The notes: a model not told the origin generated them from the letters alone. DNA of 11,220 nucleotides from Saprospiraceae bacterium (GCA_016719855.1 JADJYH010000074.1:1-11220); one strand, 5' to 3'. Shown: positions 1 through 8,789, numbered from the stretch's first letter. Numbers and translations: made by a program.

Positions 1-1
1 C

Positions 2-1450
2 ATCGTGGAAATCGTGAACTCTTTCCTCGATCCTATTGGCCTTTACATGTGCAGGGCAATGGGTCTGCCATCAAACAAAGGTAGTGCCAGCGTTATTCAA
101 CGGCGTGGTCATCGCCATTGACTTCCTGGCGAAGTTGGTTGATTGGGCATTTTGGGACAAGCTGCAGCGGGCATCAAAAAGCCAAAAAAACCGGTGCATG
201 GTGCGATTGACTGGATACTGAAAAAGGCAGACCAGCCGTGAAGAAGATACAAAAGGCGATTGCGAAGGGGGCGAGAAGGCGTAAAGAGGGGAGTGAATAA
301 GGTGAAGGAGAAAGGGAAGGAAACCATTCGCAAAATATTTGAGTGGTGGAAAATCAGGCAAGGAAGCTTAAGACCAAAACGGGGCATCGTATAATATTTA
401 TTTCCCAAAGGGAAGAATGATAGTTCGAATTAACACCGCCAGCAATCCAATGGGCTGAGCAAAAATCAAAGAAAGGCTTTGACTGAAACCAACCCACAGA
501 GCAAGGCCGCATTGAATGAGGCATTGAGGCTAAAGAATGAGTTAAGCAAATACATCAGAGATGAGGAAAAAGTCAGAAAGCAGACCCAAATAGGAATACT
601 AAACAGTTTAAGAAAGAAATTGAGAGTAGGCTGAAAGCAATTACAGACCAGTTAAAGATGGCAAATTTGGAAGATAGTGAATTACGCCTTCCAACGTCAG
701 TTATTCAATGCTAGGAAACAGGGCATTTAGTGTAAAAGCAGGGCCACTTTCAAAACTGCCCGGCAATACGAGGAAGTGTTCCAAGGGAAAAACCCAGAGG
801 GCTGGAGCGTAGTCCAGGCGATGCCGGACGCAGAAAAAAACAGATGGGTTAAACTGCATTTGTTGAACCATAACCTTCATGGGCCGGGTAAAAAATGGAA
901 CCTTACGCCAGGCACGAAAGAGATTAATGCCCAAATGGAAAAGGAGGTGGAGAGCAAGGCAAAAGAGGCGGTCGAAGCTGGAAAGGTCGTATTTTACGAA
1001 GTGCAGGTAAACTATCATGACATAAAAGGGCAAGAAGCATTTCCACGGGAGATTGGGTCAAATTCACGATGGAAACAAAGGAACGGATTTTGAAAAGCTA
1101 GAAGCACCGTATAAGCCAGTTTTATCGCCTTACCCGCCACGCACTCTGACCAAACCAATACTAAATGAGTCATCAGGAGCAAGGTTGGCAGAGGTTGTAA
1201 CCACTGTGCCAACTGATGTTTGGGGAGAAATAGTGAAAATCCGCAGAAATGCTCCTGCCTTCAGGAAAAAGGGAAAGATGTGGGAATAACCACTTTTCGA
1301 GCGACCAAGTTTGTAAATTCAAATGATTTTCACAGCCTGATGTCGGTTCAGGCTATTCAGGAAGGCAAAGAAAGAGGATATTATAACACGCATATTGGTA
1401 AAATTGCCAAAGCAGGAAAGAACAAACAAATCATTTTGTTTGAGCGATAA
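2..1450 (+). CDS. C-terminal part of a large eCIS-associated (DUF4157-type) protein with an endonuclease-like module; 5'-partial, multiply frameshifted
   Basis: No single frame is open, but the protein can be followed by switching frames. First comes a hydrophobic/amphipathic stretch containing NGVVIAIDFLAKLVDW (about 100-160). A Lys-rich helical region follows (about 170-360), then a stretch with TKTGHR and FPKGKNDSS (about 370-425) and a charged coiled-coil-like part with LKNELSKYIRDEEKVRKQ (about 490-690). Next is a module with HLLNHNLHGPG, WNLTPGT and INAQMEKEVE (about 761-1020), then a tail of about 140 residues ending IILFER. The order resembles the C-terminal part of large Bacteroidota proteins with an N-terminal DUF4157/eCIS-core domain, from memory of the family. 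That N-terminus lies outside the window. The HLLN...GPG...NL.P...N..M...E pattern resembles Endonuclea_NS_2-type nonspecific nucleases, so an effector role is my inference. At least eight one-base shifts are needed, for example near 238, 296, 600, 757, 1030 and 1276. The next genes (HEQQH protein, AAA+ ATPase) fit an eCIS locus. Confidence 0.6.
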
Positions 1451-1468
1451 GTAATCTGTTAGATTTAT

Positions 1469-1617
1469 TCCGTAGGAACGACATCTGTAGCATTTTGTCA
1501 TACCTACCGCTTTCCGTTCCGTAGGAACGGCATTTTATGCATCTAAGATACCGTTCCTACGGAACGGAAACCAATGGGTTTGGCCGTTCCTACAAAGATG
1601 TCGTTCCTACGGAACGG
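1469..1617. repeat. Cluster of palindromic repeats built from CCGTTCC-GTA-GGAACGG
   Basis: Perfect 7-bp-stem, 3-base-loop palindromes lie at 1514-1530 (CCGTTCCGTAGGAACGG) and 1551-1567 (its reverse complement, loop TAC). A shorter copy lies at 1602-1616. The outer parts also pair: TTCCGTAGGAACGACATCT from 1469 is the reverse complement of the sequence at about 1595-1614, and the match continues into GTAG/CTAC with a 2-base gap. The whole block can therefore fold as one large cruciform with internal hairpins. It fills most of the gap between the endonuclease-like protein and the HEQQH protein. It resembles REP-like or non-autonomous mobile repeats of Bacteroidota intergenic regions. No ORF is present, and no T-run follows the hairpins as in a terminator. 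Confidence 0.85.
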
Positions 1618-1663
1618 GGAGTCAATTTTGAGTTAATTATTGTCACTTAAAATTAACTTGCCT

Positions 1664-2224
1664 ATGCCAAGCTGCCTTAAATGCAAAGCCAAAAAAATGG
1701 CCACGACTTCAAAGCAGGGTGGATTTGATATTGCGCAGCCCTTTTTTAGGACAGGTGTTGCCACTAATAAAATGGGAATACCTAACAGGGGCAAACATCC
1801 AGCCCATAAAGCCACCAACTTTGGCAACGTCGCTCCCGTGCAACTCCGTGGCCGCACCGACGCCGATTACAGCAACAACCGTTGGGCTTTGGTGAACGAA
1901 GGCGGTAGGCAGGGCAGTGGGTGCGAAGGCTGCACAGGGCGCCAATATGTTGGTTATTCTGCCTGTCAACGGCAGCGCATACAGGATGCCATCACGAATG
2001 TACTGCCCCGCACGAACAGCAGCATGTAGCAGCCTTCAGGACTTATAACGGGAGTGTGGACTGCCCATAACGATGGTAGGCTGCAGGAGCAGTTTGCAGG
2101 ATAGGGTGGCCGCCGTGCCGACGAAATACACCGTGGCGTGGAAGGGCCTAGGAGGGCCAGCGCACAAGCTGCCAGCGATGCGCTTGACCCGTCGGTTGTA
2201 AATGTTGACCTCAATTGCACATGA
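1664..2224 (+). CDS. Small eCIS-associated protein with HEQQH (zincin-like) motif; frameshifted
   Basis: The first part is open in one frame to about 2009 and contains FDIAQPFF, VQLRGRTDADYSNN and GCEGCTG. The rest is recovered by shifting frame. HEQQHVAAFRTYNGSVDCP is encoded at 2011-2067, then ITMVGCRSSLQDRVA, and a C-terminus with ASAQAASDALDP and VNVDLNC ends at TGA 2222-2224. HExxH is the metal-binding signature of zincin peptidases. Here it follows a Cys-rich strand region. I recall the HEQQH...QAASDALDP arrangement from small proteins beside Bacteroidota eCIS genes, sometimes DUF922-like, but cannot name a Pfam family with certainty. Starts at 1640 (TTG), 1664 and 1697 (ATG) are all in frame; 1664 is chosen without a clear ribosome binding site. 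The stop overlaps the AAA+ start as ATGA, suggesting translational coupling. About three one-base losses are needed, near 2008, 2067 and 2115. Whether it is an active protease is unknown. Confidence 0.6.
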
Positions 2225-3582
2225 TTACTACCTCACCTAATTCCTCATCCGTTAAAGACAATGGCAATGCCGCAAACTCAGTTTGCCCTTGATTATTTAT
2301 TGCAAGTAATCAAAGTCCGCCTCGGCTTTCGGTTTGAAAATCAGACGATAAAAAGAAGTGGTTGAGCTGCCAGCCTTGGGCTTTTTAACGACAACTCCTA
2401 CTTCGCCAATTCTATTGACCAGTTTAAGCCCAGCTTTGAGGAATATATTATCCTGCTATTGGGACTTAGTCCTCATATTAACTGGTTTTTTGCAGGCGTC
2501 ATCGCAGGGTTCCTCCCAACGGCGGTGACCTCCCCCGGAATTCGGCGGCGTAAAAAAAAGGCCAAAACCTCTGGGACATCCTGCCCACCGGCGAAACCGC
2601 CCTGTTCATCCTCGCTGCCGACGACCTCGAAAAGCGCCTAGAAGTGCAGCAGCTTTTCAGCACCGACCACAGGTTTTACCAAAAAAACATCCTCCAATTG
2701 GAGGCCGTGCCGCCCGGCGAGCCAGTCATGAGCGGTCGCATCGTCCTCGATCCAGAGGTGGTGGAGATGCTGACGCTGGGCAAGGTGAACAAGCCCCGGT
2801 TCAGCACCGACTTCCCGGCGGAGTACATCCAAACGGGCATGGAATGGGACGACCTCGTGCTGTCCACCGGCACACTCCGCCAAATCCGGGAAATCGAAAG
2901 CTGGGCGCCATCACCACTTTTCAAAGACTGGGGCATGGACCGTCGCATGAAACCGGGCTACCGGGTACTCTTCCACGGCCCGCCCGGCACTGGCAAGACG
3001 TTGACGGCCACGCTGCTCGGCAAGTCCACCAATCGTGACGTCTTCAAGATTGACCTTTCGATGGTGGTATCAAAGTACATCGGGGAGACCGAAAAAAACC
3101 TTGCCCGGCTTTTCGACAAAGCGCAAAACAAGGACTGGATTCTCTTTCTTTGACGAAGCTGATGCCCTCTTTGGCAAGCGCACAGGCATTCGGGACGCCC
3201 ACGACAAATACGCCAACCAGGAGGTGAGCTACCTCTCGGCGCATCGAAACGTACCCGGGATCGATAATTTTAGCTTCAATTTCAAAAGCAACATAGATGA
3301 CGCCTTCCTGCGCCGCTTCAAGCCGATGATTTTTTCCCGATACCAAAGCCGGAGGGAGCGGCAAGCACTTTGGGAGAAAGCTTTCCCCAGCAACATCAAA
3401 TTGGACCCGAAGATTGAATGGGCAAACTTGTCCCGGCAATTTGAGCTAACAGGCGCCAGCATTATGAACATTGTCCAGTATTGCTGCATCACGGCTTTGG
3501 AGCAAGGCGAGACACAATTTCACTCGAAAATTTGTTGAACGGGATACGGAATGAACAGGTGAAAGAAGGGAAAATTGTTTGA
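2221..3582 (+). CDS. AAA+ ATPase of eCIS type (ClpX/FtsH-like fold), multiply frameshifted
   Basis: The core is unmistakable. Walker A GPPGTGKT is at 2977-3000, then VVSKYIGETEKNLARLFDKA, Walker B as LFFDEADALFGKR after removing one T at 3145-3147, and NQEVSYL. A sensor-1 region RIETYPG-IILAS-NF follows, recoverable in another frame at about 3243-3282. Then come KSNIDDAFLRRF (arginine finger) and an AAA lid containing FELTGASIMNIVQY. Upstream, FEEYIILLLGLSPHI, EFGGVKKGQNLWD and ILPTGETALFILAADDLEK fit the N-terminal part of eCIS ATPases (Afp15/Pvc15-like role in particle assembly or loading, from the literature). The C-terminus runs in a third frame to GKIV, stop 3580-3582. The ATG at 2221 overlaps the upstream stop and gives a product of about 454 residues. 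About eight indels are needed, including a C lost at 2532-2536, an A gained at 2552-2559 and an A lost at 3278-3279. Confidence 0.85.
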
Positions 3583-3601
3583 GTTTGCAGTTGGTTTTTA
3601 T

Positions 3602-3725
3602 GTTTGCAGTTCGACAGTTGGCAGTTGGCAGTCAGTTAGCAGTTGTTTAGTCAGTGCCGAATTGAACGGGAAGAGACTTTGACTGCTAAGACTGCACCCT
3701 GACTGCCAACTGTCGAACTGCAAAC
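3602..3725. repeat. Long imperfect inverted repeat between AAA+ gene and rnhB
   Basis: The left arm at 3602-3635 begins GTTTGCAGTTCGACAGTTGG. The right arm at 3699-3725 is its exact reverse complement over 27 bp, except that the left arm carries an extra 7-base tandem copy of TTGGCAG. The 63-base spacer holds further related CAGT/ACTG pieces (TTAGCAGT near 3636-3643 against ACTGCTAA near 3682-3689), so the stem could extend. A partial copy of the motif (GTTTGCAGTTGG) also lies just upstream at about 3584-3595. The right arm ends 8 bases before the rnhB ATG. There is no coding content; it looks like a REP/MITE-like element. Confidence 0.85.
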
Positions 3726-3733
3726 TGTTTAGA

Positions 3734-4329
3734 ATGCTCTTGCCTTTTTTCAACAAAAACGAAACCGAAGCTGGCTGCGACGAAGCAGGCCGGGGCTGCC
3801 TCGCTGGCCCTGTGTTTGCGGCAGCCGTCATCTTGCCCAAGGATTTTGCGCACCCCTTCCTCAACGACTCAAAACAACTCACTGAACATCAACGCTTTGA
3901 ACTTCGCCCCATCATTGAGCGGGAGGCGCTGGCTTGGGCAGTGGCAAAGCTCGAAGCCCCTGAAATAGACCAGCTCAACATTCTCTGGGCATCTGTCATG
4001 GGGATGCACCGAGCCGTTGCGATGCTAAAAACCCACCCGACCTCGCTACTCATTGACGGCAACCGCTTCAAGCCGTTCCTGGCATCCGCCATCACTGCAT
4101 GGTGAAGGGCGACGGGCGATTCCTCAGCATCGCTGCCACCTCCATTTGGCGAAAACCTACCGGACGACCACATGGTTTTTTGGCAAAAAATACCCACAAT
4201 ACGCCTGGGAGCGCAACAAGGTTATCCGACACTGGAACACGGGAGGCCATCCGACAGCATGGAGCGACACCAGAGCATCGGCGGTCGTTCAGGTTGCTTC
4301 CAGAACAAGTGCAAGAAGCGTTGTTTTAG
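3734..4329 (+). CDS. rnhB: Ribonuclease HII, frameshifted
   Basis: RNase HII cleaves the RNA strand of RNA-DNA hybrids and starts ribonucleotide excision repair in the cytoplasm. The first 113 residues read cleanly: AGCDEAGRGCLAGP (catalytic Asp16, Glu17), NDSKQL (Asp45) and LLIDGNRF (Asp108), all type-2 RNase H signatures. After about 4080 the frame is lost, but the rest can be pieced together: HHCMVKGDGRFLSIAA, then SILAKTYR, KKYPQYAWERN, and finally REAIRQHGATPEHRRSF with stop at 4327-4329. Total length of about 200 residues is normal for the family. Roughly six single-base losses are needed (for example near 4080, 4144, 4160, 4180, 4220 and 4238), many in short base runs. Loss of this housekeeping gene by decay is possible, but sequencing error is likelier. 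The start ATG at 3734 lies just after the inverted repeat. Confidence 0.9.
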
Positions 4330-4623
4330 TAATTCATTTGTGCTTTGATGGTGCCGAAGGCAACCTGCGTCATATTGGCCAAGATGGTTGGGTTAACAAA
4401 ACAATTCCACAATGGTTTCCAACATCCAAACAATCAAACATCCGATATTAGCGCCCGTTTTGGAAACCTCAACCCATCGCTGACGTTTTACCAAAGATAA
4501 AACTCAAAATCCACAGAGGTTTATGGCAAAAATGGCGTAACTAACTTTGATAAAATCTGAACAAAAATCAGATGAGCGACGACCCACTTTTTCCTTTTTC
4601 CTTTGTACTTTTTACTTATAAAA
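4330..4623. other. Intergenic region upstream of sucA
   Basis: No convincing gene is present. A frame continues across 4330-4451 but is the out-of-frame run-on of rnhB with no recognisable motif. The distal part carries a candidate sucA promoter (4542-4549) and a pyrimidine-rich tract of repeated TTTTTCC/TACTTTTTACTT units at about 4588-4617. Confidence 0.55.
4520..4549 (+). promoter_or_regulatory. Candidate Bacteroidota sigma-A promoter for sucA
   Basis: TAACTTTG at 4542-4549 matches the Bacteroidota -7 consensus TAnnTTTG exactly. TTTATG at 4520-4525 is a weak -33 element at about the right distance. It would give a leader of about 70 bases before the sucA ATG. The call rests on motif match only. 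Confidence 0.4.
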
Positions 4624-7390
4624 ATGACGGATTTCTCATTTATAGCAAATGCCCACCCTGCCTATATTGACTCGCTCTACGAGCAATATTTGGCCAATCC
4701 CGATGCGGTGGAACAGAGCTGGCGCTTGTTTTTCAAGGGCTTCGACTACGGCTTCAATGCAAACAACGGAACTGGCTCCAATGGCACTGCCGCAGGCGGT
4801 AACGGCGCTCCACACGCCACACCCGGCGACGTTGACCTCGACGAGCTGCGGGTGCTGGCGCTCATCATCGGCTATCGCAACCGGGGCCACCTCAAGTCAA
4901 CCACCAACCCGCTCAAGCCCCGCAAGAACCGCAAGCCTTCGCTCGAACTCGCCGACTTCAGCCTCACCGAGGCAAGCCTCGATAAGCCCTACGTGGCTGG
5001 AAAGGAAGTGGGGATGGAGAAAGCGACACTGCGCCAAATCATCGCCCACCTCGAAAAAGTGTATTGTGGCAATATTGGCTTTGAGTTTCACCATATCCAG
5101 GACAGGGACAAACGCCGCTGGCTGCGCAATCGCATAGAGGCACAGGACCCGGAAAGCCAGTGGGGGCTGACGCTCGACGAAAAGAAGCGCATCCTCGAAA
5201 AACTCAACGGCGCCACGGTGTTCGAGCAGTTCTGCACAAAAAAGTTCATCGGCCAAAAGCGCTTCTCGCTGGAAGGCGGCGAGACGACCATCGCCGCCCT
5301 CGACGCCATCATCACCGCTGGTGCGGATGCTGGGGTGGAGGAGGTGGTTTTCGGCATGGCGCACCGGGGCAGGCTGAACGTGTTGGCCAATATTTTGGGC
5401 AAAACCTACGAGCAGATTTTTACGGAGTTTGAAGGGAGATGCCCGAAGACCAGAGCTTCGGCGACGGCGACGTAAAGTACCACCTCGGTTCTCTTCGCAA
5501 GTGACCACGCCGCACGGCAAGCAAGCTTACTTGAAACTAGTGCCAAACCCTTCCCACCTCGAAGCCGTGAACCCCGTGGTGGAAGGCTTCGCAAGGGCAA
5601 AAGCGGACGTACAGTACAGCAGTGAGTACGACCGGATTTTGCCAGTGCTCATCCACGGCGATGCAGCGGTGGCCGGGCAGGGCATCATCTACGAGTGCCT
5701 CCAGATGAGCTTGTTGGAGGGCTACTCCACGGGTGGAACGGTGCATTTTGTCATCAACAACCAAATCGGCTTCACTACCGACTGGGAGGACGCCCGCTCT
5801 TCGACTTACTGCACGAGCATTGCCAGCACGGTGCAAGCGCCTGTTTTTCATGTGAACGGCGACGACCCGGAGGCCGTGATTTTTTGCTGCAAAATGGCAA
5901 TGGAATACCGCCAACTTTACAACGCCGACGTGTTCATTGACATGGTTTGCTACCGCAAACACGGCCACAACGAGGGCGACGACCCAAAGTTCACGCAACC
6001 CACGCTGTACGACCTCATCAACGTACACAAAGACCCCCGTGAAATTTACAGCCAGCGTCTCATCGAGCGGGGCGATGTGCACAAAGAGCTGGCCGAGAAC
6101 ATGGAGAAGGAATTTTGGGACTCTTTGCAGGCCCGCCTCGACAATTTGAAGCAAAACAAACTGCCTTACCAATACCAAAAGGCCGAACTGGCCTGGAAAA
6201 AGCTGAAAAAAACTACCGTTCCCGAAGACTACGACCAATCGCCGGAGACGGGCATTGACAGCAAGGCACTCGACAAAATCTTGAATCACCTGCACCTGTA
6301 TCCAAAGGATTTTAATGCTGTGAACAAGATAGACCGTATCCTGAAATCATCGAAGGCGATGTGGGAAAGCGGCAAGTTGGACTGGGCGCTCGGCGAACTC
6401 AGTGCCTACGGCTCGCTGCTGCTCGAAGGCAACGACGTGCGCCTCAGCGGTCAGGACGTGAAGCGGGGCACTTTCTCCCATCGCCACGCCGTCCTGACCG
6501 AGATTGGCACAGGTCGTGAGTACAACCGGCTGGATGGTTTGAGTGAAAAACAGGGCAAGTTCCGCATCTTCAACTCGCTGCTGAGCGAGTACGCCGTGCT
6601 TGGCTTCGAGTATGGCTACACGCTGGCCCGTCCCGATGCGCTGGTGATTTGGGAGGCGCAGTTCGGCGACTTCTTCAATGGGGCGCAGACGATGGTGGAC
6701 CAGTTCATCATGTCCGCCGAGCGCAAATGGCAGCGGATGAGCGGACTTTGCATGTACCTGCCGCACGGCTACGAGGGCCAAGGGCCAGAGCATAGTAGCG
6801 GGCGAGTGGAGCGTTTTCTACAAAGCTGTGCCAAGTACAACGTGACCGTGGCCAACGTGACCACGCCCGCCAACCTGTTTCACTTGCTCCGCAGGCAACA
6901 GGTGCGGCCGTTCCGCAAACCGTTAATTTTGATGACGCCAAAAAGCGGCCTGCGCCACCCGGAAGTGGTGTCTGAACTGAAGGATTTCCACACGGGAACT
7001 CGTTTCCAGGAAGTGATTGACGACGCTGGCGCAAAAGCAGCCAAGGTGAAAACCTTGCTACTCTGTACCGGAAAAATATACTACGACCTCCTCGACAAAC
7101 AGCGAACCGACAAGCGGGAGGACGTGGCCATCGTTCGCCTCGAACAGCTTTACCCGTTGCCGGAAAAACAATTGGACGCCATTTTCAAAAAATACAAAAA
7201 CGCCAAGGTGCGCTGGGTGCAAGAGGAGCCTGCCAACATGGGCTCGTGGATGTACCTGCTCTTCCAACTCAATGGCAAACGGACACTAGAACTCGTGTCA
7301 CGGGAAGCTGCCGCATCGCCCGCCGTCGGCTTCAAGAAGCTGCACGACAAGCAGCAGGCGGAGGTGGTGGCAAAGGCATTTAGCGGGTGA
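4624..7390 (+). CDS. sucA: 2-oxoglutarate dehydrogenase E1 component (thiamine diphosphate-dependent), two frameshifts
   Basis: E1 decarboxylates 2-oxoglutarate and passes the succinyl group to lipoyl-E2 in the TCA cycle. The N-terminal E2-binding-like segment reads ANAHPAYIDSLYEQYL. Next come FGMAHRGRLNVLANILGK (His about 247), LIHGDAAVAGQGIIYECLQ (His about 345) and VINNQIGFTT. The ThDP/Mg motif NGDDPEAV (about 414) and CYRKHGHNEGDDPKFTQP follow, then the transketolase-like pyrimidine domain (FGYTL-type sequence FEYGYTLARPDALVIWEAQF, LPHGYEGQGPEHSSGR) and the C-terminal domain. Two one-base deletions break it: GGG at 5434-5436 should be GGGG, and TT at 5489-5490 should be TTT. The 50-base middle frame restores MPEDQSFGDGDVKYHLG. 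Adding two bases gives exactly 923 codons, usual for the family. ATG 4624 is chosen over the TTG at 4603 because MTDFSFIANAHP fits the family start. No sucB follows; a terminator does. Confidence 0.96.
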
Positions 7391-7419
7391 GAGATGTGAG
7401 CGGGTGAGCGTGTGAGAGA

Positions 7420-7457
7420 AGCCCCGTGGGCAGTTGAATTTGCAGACGGGGCTTTTT
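7420..7457 (+). terminator. Rho-independent terminator of sucA
   Basis: The arm AGCCCCGT (7420-7427) pairs with ACGGGGCT (7446-7453), and inner GCA/TGC pairing is possible. It is followed at once by a T-run (7453-7457). It lies 29 bases after the sucA stop and just before the end of the convergent gene. Confidence 0.85.
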
Positions 7458-7463
7458 GATTTT

Positions 7464-8575
7464 CTAAAACAACGCGAAGCTCACCAACGCCATGCCAGTG
7501 AATGTGATGATGAAGATGACCAAATACAAGAGGCTGACAATGAGGAATTTGAAAATCGTTATTGGCCAGCGCTGCCCGTAGAACCGCTTCATCGCAAGCA
7601 TCGGGTAGAAGGCTGCTGCCGTGATGGACAGCCCCACCACTGGTCCGAAGACATCGCCCAGCCAGTTTGACACCAACATCAGCAGCGTAAAAAACAGGAA
7701 CATGAACGAGTGGGCATGGAAGGAAAAATGACGTGTTCGTAGTAGAAAAACCGTCGCCGAACATAAAGCAGCTTGAGTACGACCGCCAGCATGGGCATCA
7801 TGACGAGCATCATCCAGAGGGTGTTTCCAATGAGGTAAATGCCAAAATTATCGCCTTTTTTGAGCATCCTGACTTGCTGCCTGACGAGCAGCCTTTTCCA
7901 AAACCCCTCGATGTGGTAGGTGCTTAGCAAGGTGTTTCCCTCCATGTTTTCGATGTCGTCCACGGCGATTTTCATCAACTTTTTCTCGCTAAACGAAAGC
8001 TCCACATCGCCCTGCATCGTCAGGGTATCTTTTCTTTCAACAAGGTTGAAACTCCTGGCCACATCCATGCTGTCGTGTTCCGTGGTGTTGTAGCTGCTGT
8101 CCAATTTGGCCATCAACGTGTCGAGTGCAGCGCTCACCTGTTGGTTTTGGAACTTGGCGGCGGTCGCAATTCGCAGGGAATCCAACTCGACAAACATCTG
8201 GTGCTTTTGGTGCAGCGCTTTCTTTTTCTGCAGTTCCCCGCTAAAGCCCTCAAGGCCGTTACCATCCACCTTGATGGAAAGCATGGTGATGAAAAACGCA
8301 GCCGCTACAAGGAACAGCCGCACCGGGTGGTAATACCGGTTGTGTATGCCGTTGAAGTAGTCCGACGTTAGCTTTCCGGGGATGGCCAGCGACCTGAGTG
8401 TGTTGAAAATACGGTTGTCGAGGTTGAACAGCGTGGCCACCGTCTCCGCTACCATCTCCCGGAAGCTGAGGCGGCCATCATGATTCCGCTGGCTGCAATT
8501 CGGGCAAAAGTTCGCTCCCTCCGGCAGCGGGTATTCGCAATTTCGACAATGCTGTATTGGCGTTTCGTTTTCCAT
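7464..8575 (-). CDS. DUF3667-like zinc-ribbon integral membrane protein, one frameshift
   Basis: The N-terminus has a zinc ribbon, CxxC at Cys10/Cys13 and CPNC at Cys24/Cys27. A conserved cytosolic part with LFNLDNRIFNTLRSL follows, then a first membrane segment (FLVAAAFFITML, about residues 85-100). A long charged, Glu/Lys/Asp-rich soluble loop spans about residues 105-240. A hydrophobic pair (about 245-272) comes next, and after the frameshift three or four more membrane segments. This matches DUF3667 proteins of Bacteroidota, whose function is unknown. The C-terminal part is in a second frame: the T-run on the coding strand (AAAAA at 7724-7728 of the + strand) lacks one base. Restoring it gives EHVIF-SFHAHSFMFLFF and 371 codons in total. 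The longer loop suggests an external or periplasmic sensing region, which is speculation. It is transcribed convergently to sucA and divergently from the barrel gene. Confidence 0.8.
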
Positions 8576-8593
8576 TCAGAGCTGGTTTGTGGC

Positions 8594-8601
8594 CAAAAGT
8601 A
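8594..8601 (-). promoter_or_regulatory. Candidate -7 box for the DUF3667-like gene
   Basis: On the - strand TACTTTTG matches TAnnTTTG, 18 bases upstream of the ATG at 8575. No good -33 TTG is seen at the expected distance, so this is only suggestive. Confidence 0.3.
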
Positions 8602-8789
8602 GGGAGACGGATTGGAACGGCGATTTTTTTCGACTAAAAGGGGTAACGGGAGGCAGGGCCATTCAATCCGTAGCTTTTTATGAATAGAATTTGCCATGAT
8701 ACAACCTTCGGGCAGCTAAATGTTACTGTTGTTATTGAAAACAAAGTGCAATTCTCTTTACAACTTCGCCTTCACCAAACCAATTAATC

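Noticed and set aside
1469..1617. Possible CRISPR array
   Set aside because: Units are short palindromes in alternating orientation with irregular spacing, part of one inverted structure; no regular repeat-spacer pattern and no cas genes.
1709..2220. - strand open frames over the HEQQH gene, briefly considered as a PAAR or DUF4280 spike protein
   Set aside because: No PAAR-type repeats could be aligned, whereas the + strand gives coherent motifs across frame changes and an ATGA junction with the ATPase.
3602..3725. Inverted repeat as a rho-independent terminator for the AAA+ gene
   Set aside because: The spacer is 63 bases and no T-run follows the right arm; the layout fits a repeat element better.
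4053..4451. + strand open frame running past the rnhB stop
   Set aside because: Its centre shares a genuine RNase HII piece (KKYPQYAWERN), but the rest is out of frame and the downstream part has no motif.
4588..4617. Pyrimidine tract upstream of sucA as a regulatory element
   Set aside because: It looks like a low-complexity repeat of TTTTTCC/TACTTTT units; nothing specific supports regulation.
4897..5520. - strand open frame of 207 codons inside sucA
   Set aside because: Antisense shadow of the E1 N-terminal region; no motif or plausible start context.
5537..6295. - strand open frame of 252 codons inside sucA
   Set aside because: Antisense of a certain gene; Val/Leu/His-rich composition is typical of shadow frames in GC-rich codons.
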